NCBI GenBank assembly: GCA_020630915.1
Contig: JAHDIF010000005.1
Coordinates: 142,032-206,031, forward strand
Direction: 5' to 3'
Length of the DNA stretch: 64,000 nt
From: Dokdonia sp.
Lineage (GTDB): Bacteria > Bacteroidota > Bacteroidia > Flavobacteriales > Flavobacteriaceae
The stretch's first letter is position 1. Each line of letters starts with the position of its first letter. The translations under genes and the position numbers were made by a program. Of the stretch, positions 47,209 to 56,235 are shown piece after piece. Below the pieces are notes generated by a model, which saw nothing but the letters and a program-made list of their open reading frames with translations, searched no databases and was not told the origin of the DNA.

Positions 47209-48162
47209 ATGAGTTTTTTTAAAAAAATATTCTCCAAAGAAAAGAAGGAGACCCTAGATAAAGGCCTTGAAAAATCAAAGACCAGTTTCTTTGAGAAAAT
47301 GAGTAAGGCTGTTGCAGGAAAATCTAAAGTAGATGATGATGTTTTAGATAATCTAGAAGAAGTACTTGTGACTAGTGACGTAGGTGTAAAAACCACCATT
47401 AAAGTAATAGATCGTATAGAAGCCCGAGTAGCAAAAGACAAATACCTGGGGACCGATGAGCTTAATGTTATTTTACGAGAAGAAATAGCAGGATTACTAA
47501 GTGAGACTAATACAGGTAATGCTACAGATTTTGAGCTGCCAGAAGGAACAAAACCACACGTGATTATGGTGGTAGGTGTTAATGGTGCTGGTAAAACCAC
47601 AACCATTGGTAAGCTGGCTTATCAGTTTAAAAAGCAAGGAAAAAAAGTCGTTCTTGGTGCAGCAGATACATTTAGAGCTGCGGCAATAGACCAGTTACAG
47701 GTTTGGGCAGATAGAGTAGAGGTGCCTATCGTAAAACAAAAGATGGGTAGTGATCCAGCTTCTGTGGCATTTGATGCCTTAGAAAGCGGTGTAAACCAAG
47801 ATGCAGATGTAATTATTATTGATACAGCAGGAAGACTCCATAACAAAGTAAACCTTATGAATGAGCTTACTAAGGTAAAGCGCGTGATGCAAAAGGTAGT
47901 AGGAGACGCACCTCATGACGTATTACTCGTTTTAGACGGCTCCACAGGGCAAAATGCTTTTGAACAGGCAAAGCAGTTTACGGCAGCTACAGAAGTAACC
48001 TCACTCGCAGTTACAAAATTGGATGGCACGGCAAAAGGAGGTGTAGTGATTGGTATTAGTGACCAGTTTCAGATTCCTGTAAAATATATAGGTGTAGGAG
48101 AAGGAATAGAAGATTTACAAGTTTTTAATAAAGTTGAGTTTGTAGATAGTTTTTTTAAGTAA
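47209..48162 (+). CDS. ftsY: Signal recognition particle receptor FtsY
   Basis: FtsY receives ribosome-SRP complexes at the membrane. The 317-aa protein has the N domain (about 15-95) and the G domain with VGVNGAGKTTTIGKLA, DTFRAAAIDQL, DTAGRLHNKVNLMNEL and TKLDGTAKGG, then GVGEGIEDLQVF at the end. There is no long acidic A domain, as in many non-enteric bacteria. The ATG at 47209 (MSFFKKIF) is used. A longer frame from 47104 runs through the palindrome and is not expected to be translated. rimO follows 156 bp later. Confidence 0.96.
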   Translation: MSFFKKIFSKEKKETLDKGLEKSKTSFFEKMSKAVAGKSKVDDDVLDNLEEVLVTSDVGVKTTIKVIDRIEARVAKDKYLGTDELNVILREEIAGLLSETNTGNATDFELPEGTKPHVIMVVGVNGAGKTTTIGKLAYQFKKQGKKVVLGAADTFRAAAIDQLQVWADRVEVPIVKQKMGSDPASVAFDALESGVNQDADVIIIDTAGRLHNKVNLMNELTKVKRVMQKVVGDAPHDVLLVLDGSTGQNAFEQAKQFTAATEVTSLAVTKLDGTAKGGVVIGISDQFQIPVKYIGVGEGIEDLQVFNKVEFVDSFFK

Positions 48163-48211
48163 TTGAAACCTGCCTTTTGTAAAGGCTGAAAGCCGCATAC
48201 AAATACGTAGG

Positions 48212-48244
48212 TTGAAGTTATTACGCTGCATAGCAGAATAACTT
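48212..48244. repeat. Short inverted repeat after ftsY
   Basis: tgaagttatt (48212-48221) is inverted in aataacttca (48236-48245 region), with an inner ctgc/gcag stem. There is no T tract. It is followed by cacaatgacc, a flank also seen near 43231, which suggests a repeat family. Confidence 0.55.
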
Positions 48245-48318
48245 CACAATGACCACCAAGTGAAAAAATAAACCGACCTTGTAAAAGTATAAAGCTATTC
48301 AAAATAAGATGATATCGT

Positions 48319-49668
48319 ATGCGCACGAAAACCCTCAAAAAGAATAAAATAAACGTAGTCACTCTTGGGTGTTCTAAAAACGTTTATGACAGTGAGGTAT
48401 TGATGGGCCAGCTCAAAGCAAATGAGATGGACGTTGTACACGAAGAAGAGGGTAATATCGTAGTGATAAACACCTGTGGGTTTATAGACAATGCAAAAGA
48501 AGAGTCTGTAAATACTATTTTAGAATACGCCCGTCAGAAAGAAGATGGAGACATTGACAAGGTGTTTGTCACTGGCTGTTTGAGTGAACGCTATAAACCA
48601 GACTTACAAAAAGAGATTCCTAATGTAGATGAGTATTTTGGGACTACAGAGTTACCTGGTTTACTCAAAGCACTGGGAGCAGACTATAAGCACGAACTCA
48701 TTGGAGAGCGACTTACCACAACTCCTAAAAATTATGCCTATTTAAAAATTGCCGAAGGCTGCGATCGCCCTTGCTCTTTTTGCGCGATACCTCTTATGAG
48801 AGGAAAACACAAATCTAAACCCATAGAACATCTCGTTACAGAGGCTCAAAAACTTGCAGCAAATGGGGTTACAGAATTGATACTTATTGCGCAAGATCTT
48901 ACCTATTACGGTCTTGATCTTTATAAGAAAAGAAATCTTGCAGAACTATTAGAAAACCTGGTAAAGGTAGACGGTATCGAGTGGATACGCCTTCACTATG
49001 CGTTCCCTACGGGTTTCCCTATGGAAGTTCTGGAGGTGATGAAACGAGAGCCTAAGGTGTGTAACTATCTAGACATCCCGTTACAGCATATTGCAGATGA
49101 TATTTTAAAATCGATGCGCCGCGGGACTACGATGGCTAAGACGAATGCGTTGCTAGCACGCTTTCGCGAAAGCGTACCAGAAATGACCATACGCACCACG
49201 CTTATTGTGGGGTACCCAGGAGAAACCGAAGAAGATTTCCAGACACTCAAACAATGGGTACAAGACCAACGTTTTGAGCGATTGGGCTGTTTTACCTATT
49301 CCCACGAAGAAAATACCCATGCTTATAATCTAGAGGATGATGTGCCAGAAGAGGTAAAGATGGAACGCGCCAATGAGATAATGGAAATCCAATCTCAAAT
49401 CTCTTGGGAACTCAATCAGCAAAAGATTGGTCAGGAGTTTAAGATTGTGGTAGACCGTAAAGAGGGTAACTATTTTGTGGGTCGTACCGAGTTTGATAGT
49501 CCAGATGTAGATAATGAGGTGTTGATAGACGCGACCAAGTATTATCTAAAAACAGGAGGGTACACTACTGTAAAAATCACACAAGCCGAAGATTTCGATC
49601 TCTATGCAGAGCCACTGGAAATCATAGAGAAGCCTCTCCCTATGCACGCGAAGAATAAAAATATATAA
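48319..49668 (+). CDS. rimO: Ribosomal protein S12 methylthiotransferase RimO
   Basis: It methylthiolates Asp89 of ribosomal protein S12. The 449-aa radical-SAM protein has the N-terminal cluster motif (VTLGCSKNVYDSEVLMG, NTCGFIDNAKEES, VTGCLSERYKPDL), the radical-SAM motif EGCDRPCSFCAIPLMRGKHKS, the FPTGFP and RRGTTMAKT segments, and a C-terminal TRAM domain. The dispersed palindrome encodes RFRES in a surface helix segment before VPEMTIRTTLIVGYPGE. Length is normal. It follows ftsY, an order I recall as common in Flavobacteriia. Confidence 0.96.
   Translation: MRTKTLKKNKINVVTLGCSKNVYDSEVLMGQLKANEMDVVHEEEGNIVVINTCGFIDNAKEESVNTILEYARQKEDGDIDKVFVTGCLSERYKPDLQKEIPNVDEYFGTTELPGLLKALGADYKHELIGERLTTTPKNYAYLKIAEGCDRPCSFCAIPLMRGKHKSKPIEHLVTEAQKLAANGVTELILIAQDLTYYGLDLYKKRNLAELLENLVKVDGIEWIRLHYAFPTGFPMEVLEVMKREPKVCNYLDIPLQHIADDILKSMRRGTTMAKTNALLARFRESVPEMTIRTTLIVGYPGETEEDFQTLKQWVQDQRFERLGCFTYSHEENTHAYNLEDDVPEEVKMERANEIMEIQSQISWELNQQKIGQEFKIVVDRKEGNYFVGRTEFDSPDVDNEVLIDATKYYLKTGGYTTVKITQAEDFDLYAEPLEIIEKPLPMHAKNKNI
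49158..49175. repeat. Dispersed palindrome copy 15 (18 bp perfect)
   Basis: acgctttcgcgaaagcgt lies inside rimO and is read as A-R-F-R-E-S-V. Confidence 0.95.
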
Positions 49669-49678
49669 ACTATCTTCA

Positions 49679-49773
49679 CGTCATGCTGAATTCGTTTCAG
49701 CATCGCACAAGAAAGGATTTATAAACAATCACCAAATAATAGTATGATACCCTGAACTAAATTCAGGGTGACG
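49679..49773. repeat. Intergenic hairpin repeats, type A then type B
   Basis: A type A hairpin (atgctgaa ... ttcagcat, 49682-49703) preceded by cgtc is followed by a type B hairpin (ccctgaa ... ttcaggg, 49750-49768) and gtgacg. Both types recur at 54902-54976 in swapped order, with only 1-3 mismatches each. Confidence 0.75.
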
Positions 49774-49800
49774 TAATTTCCGATTTACTAAAACGCGAGA

Positions 49801-51066
49801 ATGAGACTTTTATATTTTCTGTTACTATTATTTATAGTATTCACTTCCTGTGATGAGCGTCTTGGGTCGCTCAAGCCATTAGATATGGAGGCTATTGAAG
49901 TAGAAGAATTACCAATCTCAAATCTAGACAATATACCTAACCCAACTTCAGGAGAATCCCACCTGCCGAGATTGAAAGCTCATGGTGACAAGCTTTATAT
50001 GACCTGGGTGGAGCAAAAAGATAGTCTAGCAATTCTTAACTATAGTATCTATTATAATCAAAAATGGACACCTACGGAGACTGTAGTGTCTGGAACAGAT
50101 TGGTTTATAAACTGGGCAGACTTTCCTACCGTTGCCATAAACGACGGTACTATAATGGCTACGTTCTTGCAGAAATCTGCACAAGGCACCTACGATTATG
50201 ATGTAAAATATACGCTGAGAGATGCAGCAACAGGAAAATGGTCTATCCCAAAAACATTGCATAATGATGGTATTGCTGCAGAGCACGGTTTTGTTAGTTT
50301 GTTACCGTATCAAGATGGCTTTTTTGCTACGTGGTTAGACGGTCGTAATACCAAAACATCTGCAAATATTCACGACCCTCATGAGCATAGTGGAGCAGGC
50401 GCAATGACCTTGCGAAGTGCCGTAATCGGCAAAGATGGAACGGTATCTTTACGTACTGAATTGGATAACAGAATTTGTGATTGCTGCAATACCGCAGTCG
50501 CACAATCAGATCAAGGGATCGTAATTGTGTATAGAGATCGTTCTGATGGAGAAATAGAGACCAGAGATATCTATAGAACCATTTGGAAGGAAGATGCTAC
50601 AATCGCAGGAACTCCTGTTTTTAATGATAACTGGAAAATAAATGGCTGCCCCGTAAACGGGCCGGCTATAGATGCAGATGGAAATAAGGTGGTGACGGCT
50701 TGGTTTACAGCAGCAAATGATACTCCTCAAGTGTTGGTAGCCTTTTCTAGCGATGGAGGATTAAATTTCGGGAATACGATTCGCGTCGATACTAGTGATG
50801 CGATAGGTAGGGTAGATGTGGTACTAACAGAAGATGGCAGCGCGATGGTATTATGGATGGAGCCTAAAGGAGAAGATGTCGTTCTCCAATTAAAAAAAAT
50901 CTACAAAGACGGTTCATCAGATGCTGCCCAAACCATTACCCAACTCTCTGGAGAGCGAATGAGTGGGTTCCCGCAGATAGAACGAATTGGAAACAACCTC
51001 TTTATTTCCTACACAGATGTTCAGGGAGAACATAAGTCTATAAAACTGAAAGCTTCTTCCTTGTAA
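49801..51066 (+). CDS. Lipoprotein with sialidase/BNR-like beta-propeller and CDCC motif, unknown function
   Basis: A lipobox (VFTSC, Cys17) is followed by a beta-rich domain of about 390 residues with repeated propeller-like strands (ITMTW-, VVTAWF- and VLWMEP-type). A strongly patterned middle has the motif CDCCNT at Cys226, Cys228 and Cys229, then YRDR, EIETRDI and GCPVNGPAID with Cys283. This set of cysteines suggests metal binding or disulfides. I recall CDCC ... GCPVNGP proteins being annotated as exo-alpha-sialidase, but no sialidase catalytic Asp boxes are obvious here. It is followed on the same strand by the GLPGLI and outer-membrane receptor genes. Confidence 0.75.
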   Translation: MRLLYFLLLLFIVFTSCDERLGSLKPLDMEAIEVEELPISNLDNIPNPTSGESHLPRLKAHGDKLYMTWVEQKDSLAILNYSIYYNQKWTPTETVVSGTDWFINWADFPTVAINDGTIMATFLQKSAQGTYDYDVKYTLRDAATGKWSIPKTLHNDGIAAEHGFVSLLPYQDGFFATWLDGRNTKTSANIHDPHEHSGAGAMTLRSAVIGKDGTVSLRTELDNRICDCCNTAVAQSDQGIVIVYRDRSDGEIETRDIYRTIWKEDATIAGTPVFNDNWKINGCPVNGPAIDADGNKVVTAWFTAANDTPQVLVAFSSDGGLNFGNTIRVDTSDAIGRVDVVLTEDGSAMVLWMEPKGEDVVLQLKKIYKDGSSDAAQTITQLSGERMSGFPQIERIGNNLFISYTDVQGEHKSIKLKASSL

Positions 51067-51157
51067 GTAAGTCTATTGTGTTAATATTTTTGTAATTGAA
51101 GTTATTTGTTTATGTTTTTACATAAATTGCTTAAACAAAAATAACAACTGTCATATT

Positions 51158-51976
51158 ATGAAAGCATTGCTACTTAAACTAAGCTGTTTATCATTCATTT
51201 TTTTATTTTCATTTACACCAGATACGCAGGAATTTCAAGGGAAGGCGTATTATATGGCTAAGTCTACAATGGATCTAGGATCATGGGGTGCTCGTATGAG
51301 TGAAGCCCAGAAAAAACAAGTAATGGCTCGACTTAAGAACAGATTAGAGAAGACCTATGTGCTTAGTTTTGATAAAACGAGCTCTGTGTTTAACGAAGAA
51401 GATAAGCTAGATGCGATGTCTGGAGCGACAGATTCTTGGGGGCAAAATTTCACGCAAGGAGAAATCTTTAAAAATGTAAAAGAAAACGCTTTAGTACAAA
51501 GTCAAGAATTTTATGGGAAGCAATTTTTAGTTAAAGACAAAGTACAAGAATTCCAATGGCAATTAGGTAAGGAGTCTAAGATGATCGGGAATTATATGTG
51601 CTTTAAGGCAACTACTGCTGTACCTAGTCAAGAACTTGAGTGGTATAACTTTTCTTGGGGTGAATTGAGACAGGCAAAGCCCGACTCTACAGGCACAGTT
51701 CCTGAGATAAAAATGACACAAATAGAAGCTTGGTACACCCCACAAATTCCCGTTTCACACGGTCCTAGTGAATACGGTGGATTACCAGGTCTCATCCTAG
51801 AAGTAAGCGCGGGCAATACAACCATGGTTTGTACTAAAATTGTTTTGAACCCCGAAGAAAAAATAAAGATAGAAGCACCATCTAAGGGTAAGGAAATTAC
51901 TAAAGCAGCATACAAAGAAACTATCACAACAAAGATGATGGAGATGCGCAATAATAGAGGAAGACGTAGAGGGTAA
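51158..51976 (+). CDS. GLPGLI-family secreted protein
   Basis: The 272-aa protein has a signal peptide (about 1-22) and the family motif YGGLPGLILEVSAGNTTMVCTKI near residues 207-229, after the typical block FQWQLGKESKMIGNYMCFKATT and the WYTPQIPVSHGP segment. GLPGLI proteins occur in Bacteroidota and are often next to outer-membrane receptor genes, as here (88 bp apart). A peptidase or partner role is possible but unproven. The C-terminus ends in a short basic tail (NNRGRRRG). Confidence 0.9.
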   Translation: MKALLLKLSCLSFIFLFSFTPDTQEFQGKAYYMAKSTMDLGSWGARMSEAQKKQVMARLKNRLEKTYVLSFDKTSSVFNEEDKLDAMSGATDSWGQNFTQGEIFKNVKENALVQSQEFYGKQFLVKDKVQEFQWQLGKESKMIGNYMCFKATTAVPSQELEWYNFSWGELRQAKPDSTGTVPEIKMTQIEAWYTPQIPVSHGPSEYGGLPGLILEVSAGNTTMVCTKIVLNPEEKIKIEAPSKGKEITKAAYKETITTKMMEMRNNRGRRRG

Positions 51977-52063
51977 TATAAGTTCATCTTTAATCCTCCT
52001 GCCTACTGATAGGTAGGTTCATGACCTATTGTGAAAGTCCAGAAATATTCCAATACGCATCCT

Positions 52064-54781
52064 ATGAAATACCTTTATATCATTTTCTGCTTATGTGTAG
52101 CTACCGTCTCTTTTGGCCAAGTTACGATGTCAGGAGTTGTAAGCGATAGTATCAATAAACCGTTAGAACTGGCAAATGTGATTGCCATAAACAGCGAAAC
52201 CAACGGTCTAGAGTCTTACGGAATAACCGACGAAGCAGGAAAATTTCAGCTAGAGTTAGGAGAAAACGGCACTTACAAAATGCAGGTGAGTTATATAGGG
52301 ATGAAAACCTATGAAGAGACGATAACCACAACAGATCAAGATATTACCAAGAACTACACGCTGGTAATGGATAATGCGTTAGATGAGATCGAGCTCACCT
52401 TTGAGATGCCAGTAACCATTAAAGGAGATACTATTGTGTATAATGCAGATTCTTTCCAGAACGGTTCTGAGCGCAAACTAGAAGATGTCTTAGAAAAACT
52501 TCCTGGAGTTGAGATTAACGAAGAAGGCCAAGTAGAGGTAGAAGGGAAAGTCGTCAACAAACTTATGGTAAATGGCAAAGACTTTTTTGATGGTGATACC
52601 AAGCTTGCAACCAAAAATATCCCGTCTAAAGCAGTAGATAAAATACAGGTACTTCGTAATTACTCAGAAGTAGGACAGTTAAGCAGTGTGACTAATAACC
52701 AAGATAATATTGCTTTAAACATAAAACTCAAAGAGGGCAAAGAAAACTTCTGGTTTGGGAATGTAACCGTGGGAGCTGGAGCTGCCCCAGATCAAGGACT
52801 ATATTTAGTGCAACCCAAACTATTTTATTACAACCCTAAGTATAGTGTCAATATAATTGCAGATCTAAACAATGTAGGAGAGATAGGGCTATCTAGACGT
52901 GATATTAGAAATTTAGGTGGTGGTTTTGGCTCCAGAGCACCTAGTAGGAGTAGTGGTACAGATATTAATTTAGGCGATAACAGTTTGAGTTTTCTAACCA
53001 ATCAAGACAACGCGCTCGAAATTGAGAATAAATTGGGTACGGCAAACTTTAGCTATTCGCCCAACCCTGGTCTAGACCTTAGTGGATTTGTGATTTATAA
53101 TAATAGTAGAATACTCTCCCGAGAAACGAGCTTTATACAATATACAGATCTAGCATTAGGTATTCCTGATGAAGCTACAGAGCAGTCTAGTACAGAGCGG
53201 TCAGACCAAGGACTGGCAAAACTGAGTGTAAAGTATCAGCCTAATGCGAGTAACCAGTTAGATTATGATGTATTAGGACGTATTTCTAAAGACACACAGG
53301 AGCAAAATATATTTTCATCGGTGTTAGGGAGTACCCTGCGAGAAGATGAGGTAACGCCTTTTAGTCTTAATCAGACCGTAAATTATTATTATACTTTAGA
53401 CGAGAATAACATCTTTGCTTTTGAGGCACAACATCTTATAAGAGATGAAGATCCTTTTTATAGCGCACGATTGGAAAATGATCCTAATGGAGAAGATGCC
53501 TTTGATGATACTGCCGAAGCTTTAGGACTAGACACGAGTCTTAATGCGTATGACATTGGTCAGAACAGACGCATACAGTCTAATCAACTAGACGCAAAAC
53601 TGGATTATTATCACATCCTCAACCAGCGTAGTAATTTGAACTTTACACTCGGGACGATATTGAGCAGGCAGGATTTTAACTCTAATATCTTTCAGTTTTT
53701 AGGGGGGAATCAGGTGACGCCTACGCCAACCATTAATAATGGTCTGGCAACTAATGACACGCAGTATAATTTTAGCGATATCTATCTGGGAGCACACTAC
53801 CGTCTCAAGACGGGTAAGTTTACCATTACGCCTGGATTTTCGCTACACGCATATGGGAACAGAAATATACAATTGGGAGAAGAGTTTAAAGAAAACTTTT
53901 TTAGACTACTCCCAGATTTTGAAACCCGTATACAGTTTAAGAAAAGTGAGGCACTTACCCTGCGTTATGATATGCGCAACCAGTTTACAGACGTGACAAG
54001 ACTGGCACAAGGCCTTGTCTTAAATAATTTTAATAATATCCAGTTTGGAGAGCCAGAACTACAAAATGCTCTGTCACATAATGTGAGTTTGTTTTACAGT
54101 AGTTTCAACCTCTTTAATTATACCAATGTATTTGCACGTGCGGCCTATTCTAGCAATGTAGACCAGATACGTAGTCTCACCACCTTTGATAATGTAATTA
54201 GAACGAGCACCTTTTTTAACTCCAATTTTGCCGATGAGAATGTGAGTGTTTTTGGTAGAGTACAGCGTACCTTTGGAAAATTTCGCGCAAGCTTAAATGC
54301 TAATTTTAATTACAGTAAGATCAACCAGTTTATACAGGGTAACCAATCTCTTAATGAGGGCTACACGCAAACCTATACGCCTGGTGTACGTACCAATTTT
54401 AAGGTGGCACCTAACGTGAGTTTTAGATATCGCTATAGCGTTACGGACAATAATCAAGGAGGTAGGGAGACCCAATTTATTACCAATGCGCCGTCTATAG
54501 AGGTTGATGCTTATATCTGGAAGTCGGTAACCTTTAGAACCAATTATAGCTATACCAATCAGGATTTGGGTGACGGGAATTCGCAGTCGTTCCAAGTGTG
54601 GGATGCCTCGCTAGCTTACAGAAAAGATCGTGATGCTAAGTGGGAGTACGAGATTAAAGCCACCAATCTACTGGATATAGATGCACAGGTGCGCAACAGT
54701 GCGAATAATATTTCAGTGTTTAGTGCAGAGACGTTTATCCAGCCCCGATTTATCACGTTTAGACTGGTGTATACGTTATAG
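52064..54781 (+). CDS. Outer-membrane beta-barrel receptor with carboxypeptidase-regulatory-like domain
   Basis: The 905-aa protein has a signal peptide (MKYLYIIFCLCVATVSFGQ), a CarboxypepD_reg-like domain (about 20-105, starting VTMSGVVSDSINKPLELANVIAI), a plug-like domain with LEKLPGVEINEEGQVEVEGKVVNKLMVNGKDFF, and a long barrel whose alternating strands end in FRLVYTL. It lacks a recognisable TonB box and resembles the outer-membrane beta-barrel family that accompanies GLPGLI proteins. The ATG at 52064 is chosen over a GTG at 52031, because it places the signal peptide correctly. The substrate is unknown. Confidence 0.9.
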   Translation: MKYLYIIFCLCVATVSFGQVTMSGVVSDSINKPLELANVIAINSETNGLESYGITDEAGKFQLELGENGTYKMQVSYIGMKTYEETITTTDQDITKNYTLVMDNALDEIELTFEMPVTIKGDTIVYNADSFQNGSERKLEDVLEKLPGVEINEEGQVEVEGKVVNKLMVNGKDFFDGDTKLATKNIPSKAVDKIQVLRNYSEVGQLSSVTNNQDNIALNIKLKEGKENFWFGNVTVGAGAAPDQGLYLVQPKLFYYNPKYSVNIIADLNNVGEIGLSRRDIRNLGGGFGSRAPSRSSGTDINLGDNSLSFLTNQDNALEIENKLGTANFSYSPNPGLDLSGFVIYNNSRILSRETSFIQYTDLALGIPDEATEQSSTERSDQGLAKLSVKYQPNASNQLDYDVLGRISKDTQEQNIFSSVLGSTLREDEVTPFSLNQTVNYYYTLDENNIFAFEAQHLIRDEDPFYSARLENDPNGEDAFDDTAEALGLDTSLNAYDIGQNRRIQSNQLDAKLDYYHILNQRSNLNFTLGTILSRQDFNSNIFQFLGGNQVTPTPTINNGLATNDTQYNFSDIYLGAHYRLKTGKFTITPGFSLHAYGNRNIQLGEEFKENFFRLLPDFETRIQFKKSEALTLRYDMRNQFTDVTRLAQGLVLNNFNNIQFGEPELQNALSHNVSLFYSSFNLFNYTNVFARAAYSSNVDQIRSLTTFDNVIRTSTFFNSNFADENVSVFGRVQRTFGKFRASLNANFNYSKINQFIQGNQSLNEGYTQTYTPGVRTNFKVAPNVSFRYRYSVTDNNQGGRETQFITNAPSIEVDAYIWKSVTFRTNYSYTNQDLGDGNSQSFQVWDASLAYRKDRDAKWEYEIKATNLLDIDAQVRNSANNISVFSAETFIQPRFITFRLVYTL

Positions 54782-54901
54782 GTGTATGGTAGGTTGGATT
54801 GTTGGTATTTTGGTAGATGAGTATATTGGAGGTCAATCTTACGAATAACGGTCAATTTTAATTTAGTGATTGTTCGTTATCAGCTGATTTATTTGGGGAA
54901 T

Positions 54902-54976
54902 GTGACCCTGAAATAAATTCAGGGTGACGGGTAAAATGTCCATCGTCATGCTGAACTTGTTTCAGCATCTCACAAG
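54902..54976. repeat. Intergenic hairpin repeats, type B then type A
   Basis: A type B hairpin (ccctgaaataaattcaggg, 54906-54924) is followed by gtgacgg, and then type A (cgtcatgctgaacttgtttc, continuing to 54976). These are near-identical to the repeats at 49679-49773 but in the opposite order. Confidence 0.75.
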
Positions 54977-54980
54977 TGGT

Positions 54981-55361
54981 CTACTCCTTATACCTCTTAA
55001 GCTGAAAGATAGAGAAAACACCGAGAACTAATTCGCCTGCCGCACCATAGACATATCCAGAAGAAGGAATACCATCTGATAGCATACTAAGAAGTCTCCC
55101 GATAGCCAGAGTTAACATAAATAAGGCACACAATTGTGTTGCCCTCTTCCAATAGCTTGCTTTCCAAATTCCCAAAATCCAAACAACGGCAAATCCAAGA
55201 TAGAGACACATAATCGCTTTGAGCATACTTGCGAGATCTGTGGTAGTTACTGGGATATCTAAATGTTTGGGTAACTCTTTTGGGGATCCATAGATAATAG
55301 CTGTGGGAATCACTATAATGGTGGAAATGATGAGGTGGAGGTGTTTTCGTAACGTATTCAT
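54981..55361 (-). CDS. DUF4345-family membrane protein
   Basis: The 126-aa protein has four hydrophobic segments (about 9-24, 47-66, 76-93, 105-120) and the DUF4345 pattern: YGSPKELPKHLDIPVTTTDLASMLKAIMCLYLGFAVVWILG, then LCALFMLTLAIGRLLSMLSDGIPSS. Such proteins are short inner-membrane proteins without a known role. The start overlaps the stop of the upstream 276-aa gene by 4 bp (ATGA), so the two are translationally coupled. Confidence 0.85.
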   Translation of the reverse strand: MNTLRKHLHLIISTIIVIPTAIIYGSPKELPKHLDIPVTTTDLASMLKAIMCLYLGFAVVWILGIWKASYWKRATQLCALFMLTLAIGRLLSMLSDGIPSSGYVYGAAGELVLGVFSIFQLKRYKE

Positions 55362-56188
55362 GATTTCTTTTGGTTTAAGAAAAGAGTTCTCTCTTCTAGT
55401 TGTGATAGTATACGTAATTCTTCTGCCAGCAGGGTACGATCACTTTCGGCTTTTTGCCATTTTTTTAATAAGCTTTGAGATATCCAATACCATCGTTGCT
55501 CTAGATCTGTAACATCTGGAAGACGACTATGTTTCATGAGCTTCTTTAGACCTTTTTTAAGCATAAAGAAGATAAATCTAGAGGCTAGTCTCCAGTCAGT
55601 TTTTTTATGGTTTACATCGTAATCAAAACTAGCGATGAGGGACATTGCTCCAGAAAATACGGATGTAAGTTTGTCAAACAGGGGTTGAACTACTTTGTGC
55701 TGCTCGTGCCATAATATATCTACATTGGCTTCCCAAATAAGTGCCTTCACATCATCCGTGCAAGTGCCGTTCTGTAGTGAAGTTCTTGCCGCATGTAGTT
55801 TATCAAATGCTTGAATGAGCAATTCATTTTTATGGGTAAGAAGCAATTGATTTTTAAATTCGGAATAGGGTAGCTGACTAAAACCTAGATGCATGGTCCC
55901 TATTGCTGAAAATATCTTGTTATTAAGAATTCTTATAATCTGAAAATCGTCCTCTAGGCTTTTGTTTTTTTTCTGGCAGGTCTCAGAAAAGGATTTGATG
56001 GGGCTATCTGTCCAATCCCACATCTTAAGTTTTTCTCCTATATGAAAGGATGCAAAGGCGGCCATACCTGCCCATTTGTATAATTGAGGTTCATTTAAGT
56101 AGAGCTGAGCATAATACGTAGTAATGGTTCTATTTCTTAAAAGTACGTGTTCCTCTGGTGGAAGATTAAAACTATACAATGCATTCAT
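55358..56188 (-). CDS. Soluble helical protein, unknown function (weakly DUF2515-like)
   Basis: The 276-aa protein is helix-rich without a signal peptide. Its opening NRTITTYYAQLYLNEPQLYKWAGMAAFASFHIG weakly recalls DUF2515 proteins, but I would not name it on that alone. The second half holds VDILWHEQHKVVQPLF and a C-terminal segment rich in Trp, Leu and Arg (RWYWISQSLLKKWQKAESDRTLLAEELRILSQLEE). It overlaps the DUF4345 gene at its 3' end. It lies 47 bp from the next minus-strand gene upstream, and may belong to the same transcript. Confidence 0.6.
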   Translation of the reverse strand: MNALYSFNLPPEEHVLLRNRTITTYYAQLYLNEPQLYKWAGMAAFASFHIGEKLKMWDWTDSPIKSFSETCQKKNKSLEDDFQIIRILNNKIFSAIGTMHLGFSQLPYSEFKNQLLLTHKNELLIQAFDKLHAARTSLQNGTCTDDVKALIWEANVDILWHEQHKVVQPLFDKLTSVFSGAMSLIASFDYDVNHKKTDWRLASRFIFFMLKKGLKKLMKHSRLPDVTDLEQRWYWISQSLLKKWQKAESDRTLLAEELRILSQLEERTLFLNQKKS

Positions 56189-56235
56189 ATGGGAATGTAC
56201 AATTTTCTTGTTTAGAGAATCAAGTGAATAGCTTT

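Noticed and set aside
54280..54300. tttcgcgcaagc in the outer-membrane receptor gene
   Set aside because: It does not form the palindrome (gcgc instead of gcga), and the arms do not pair.
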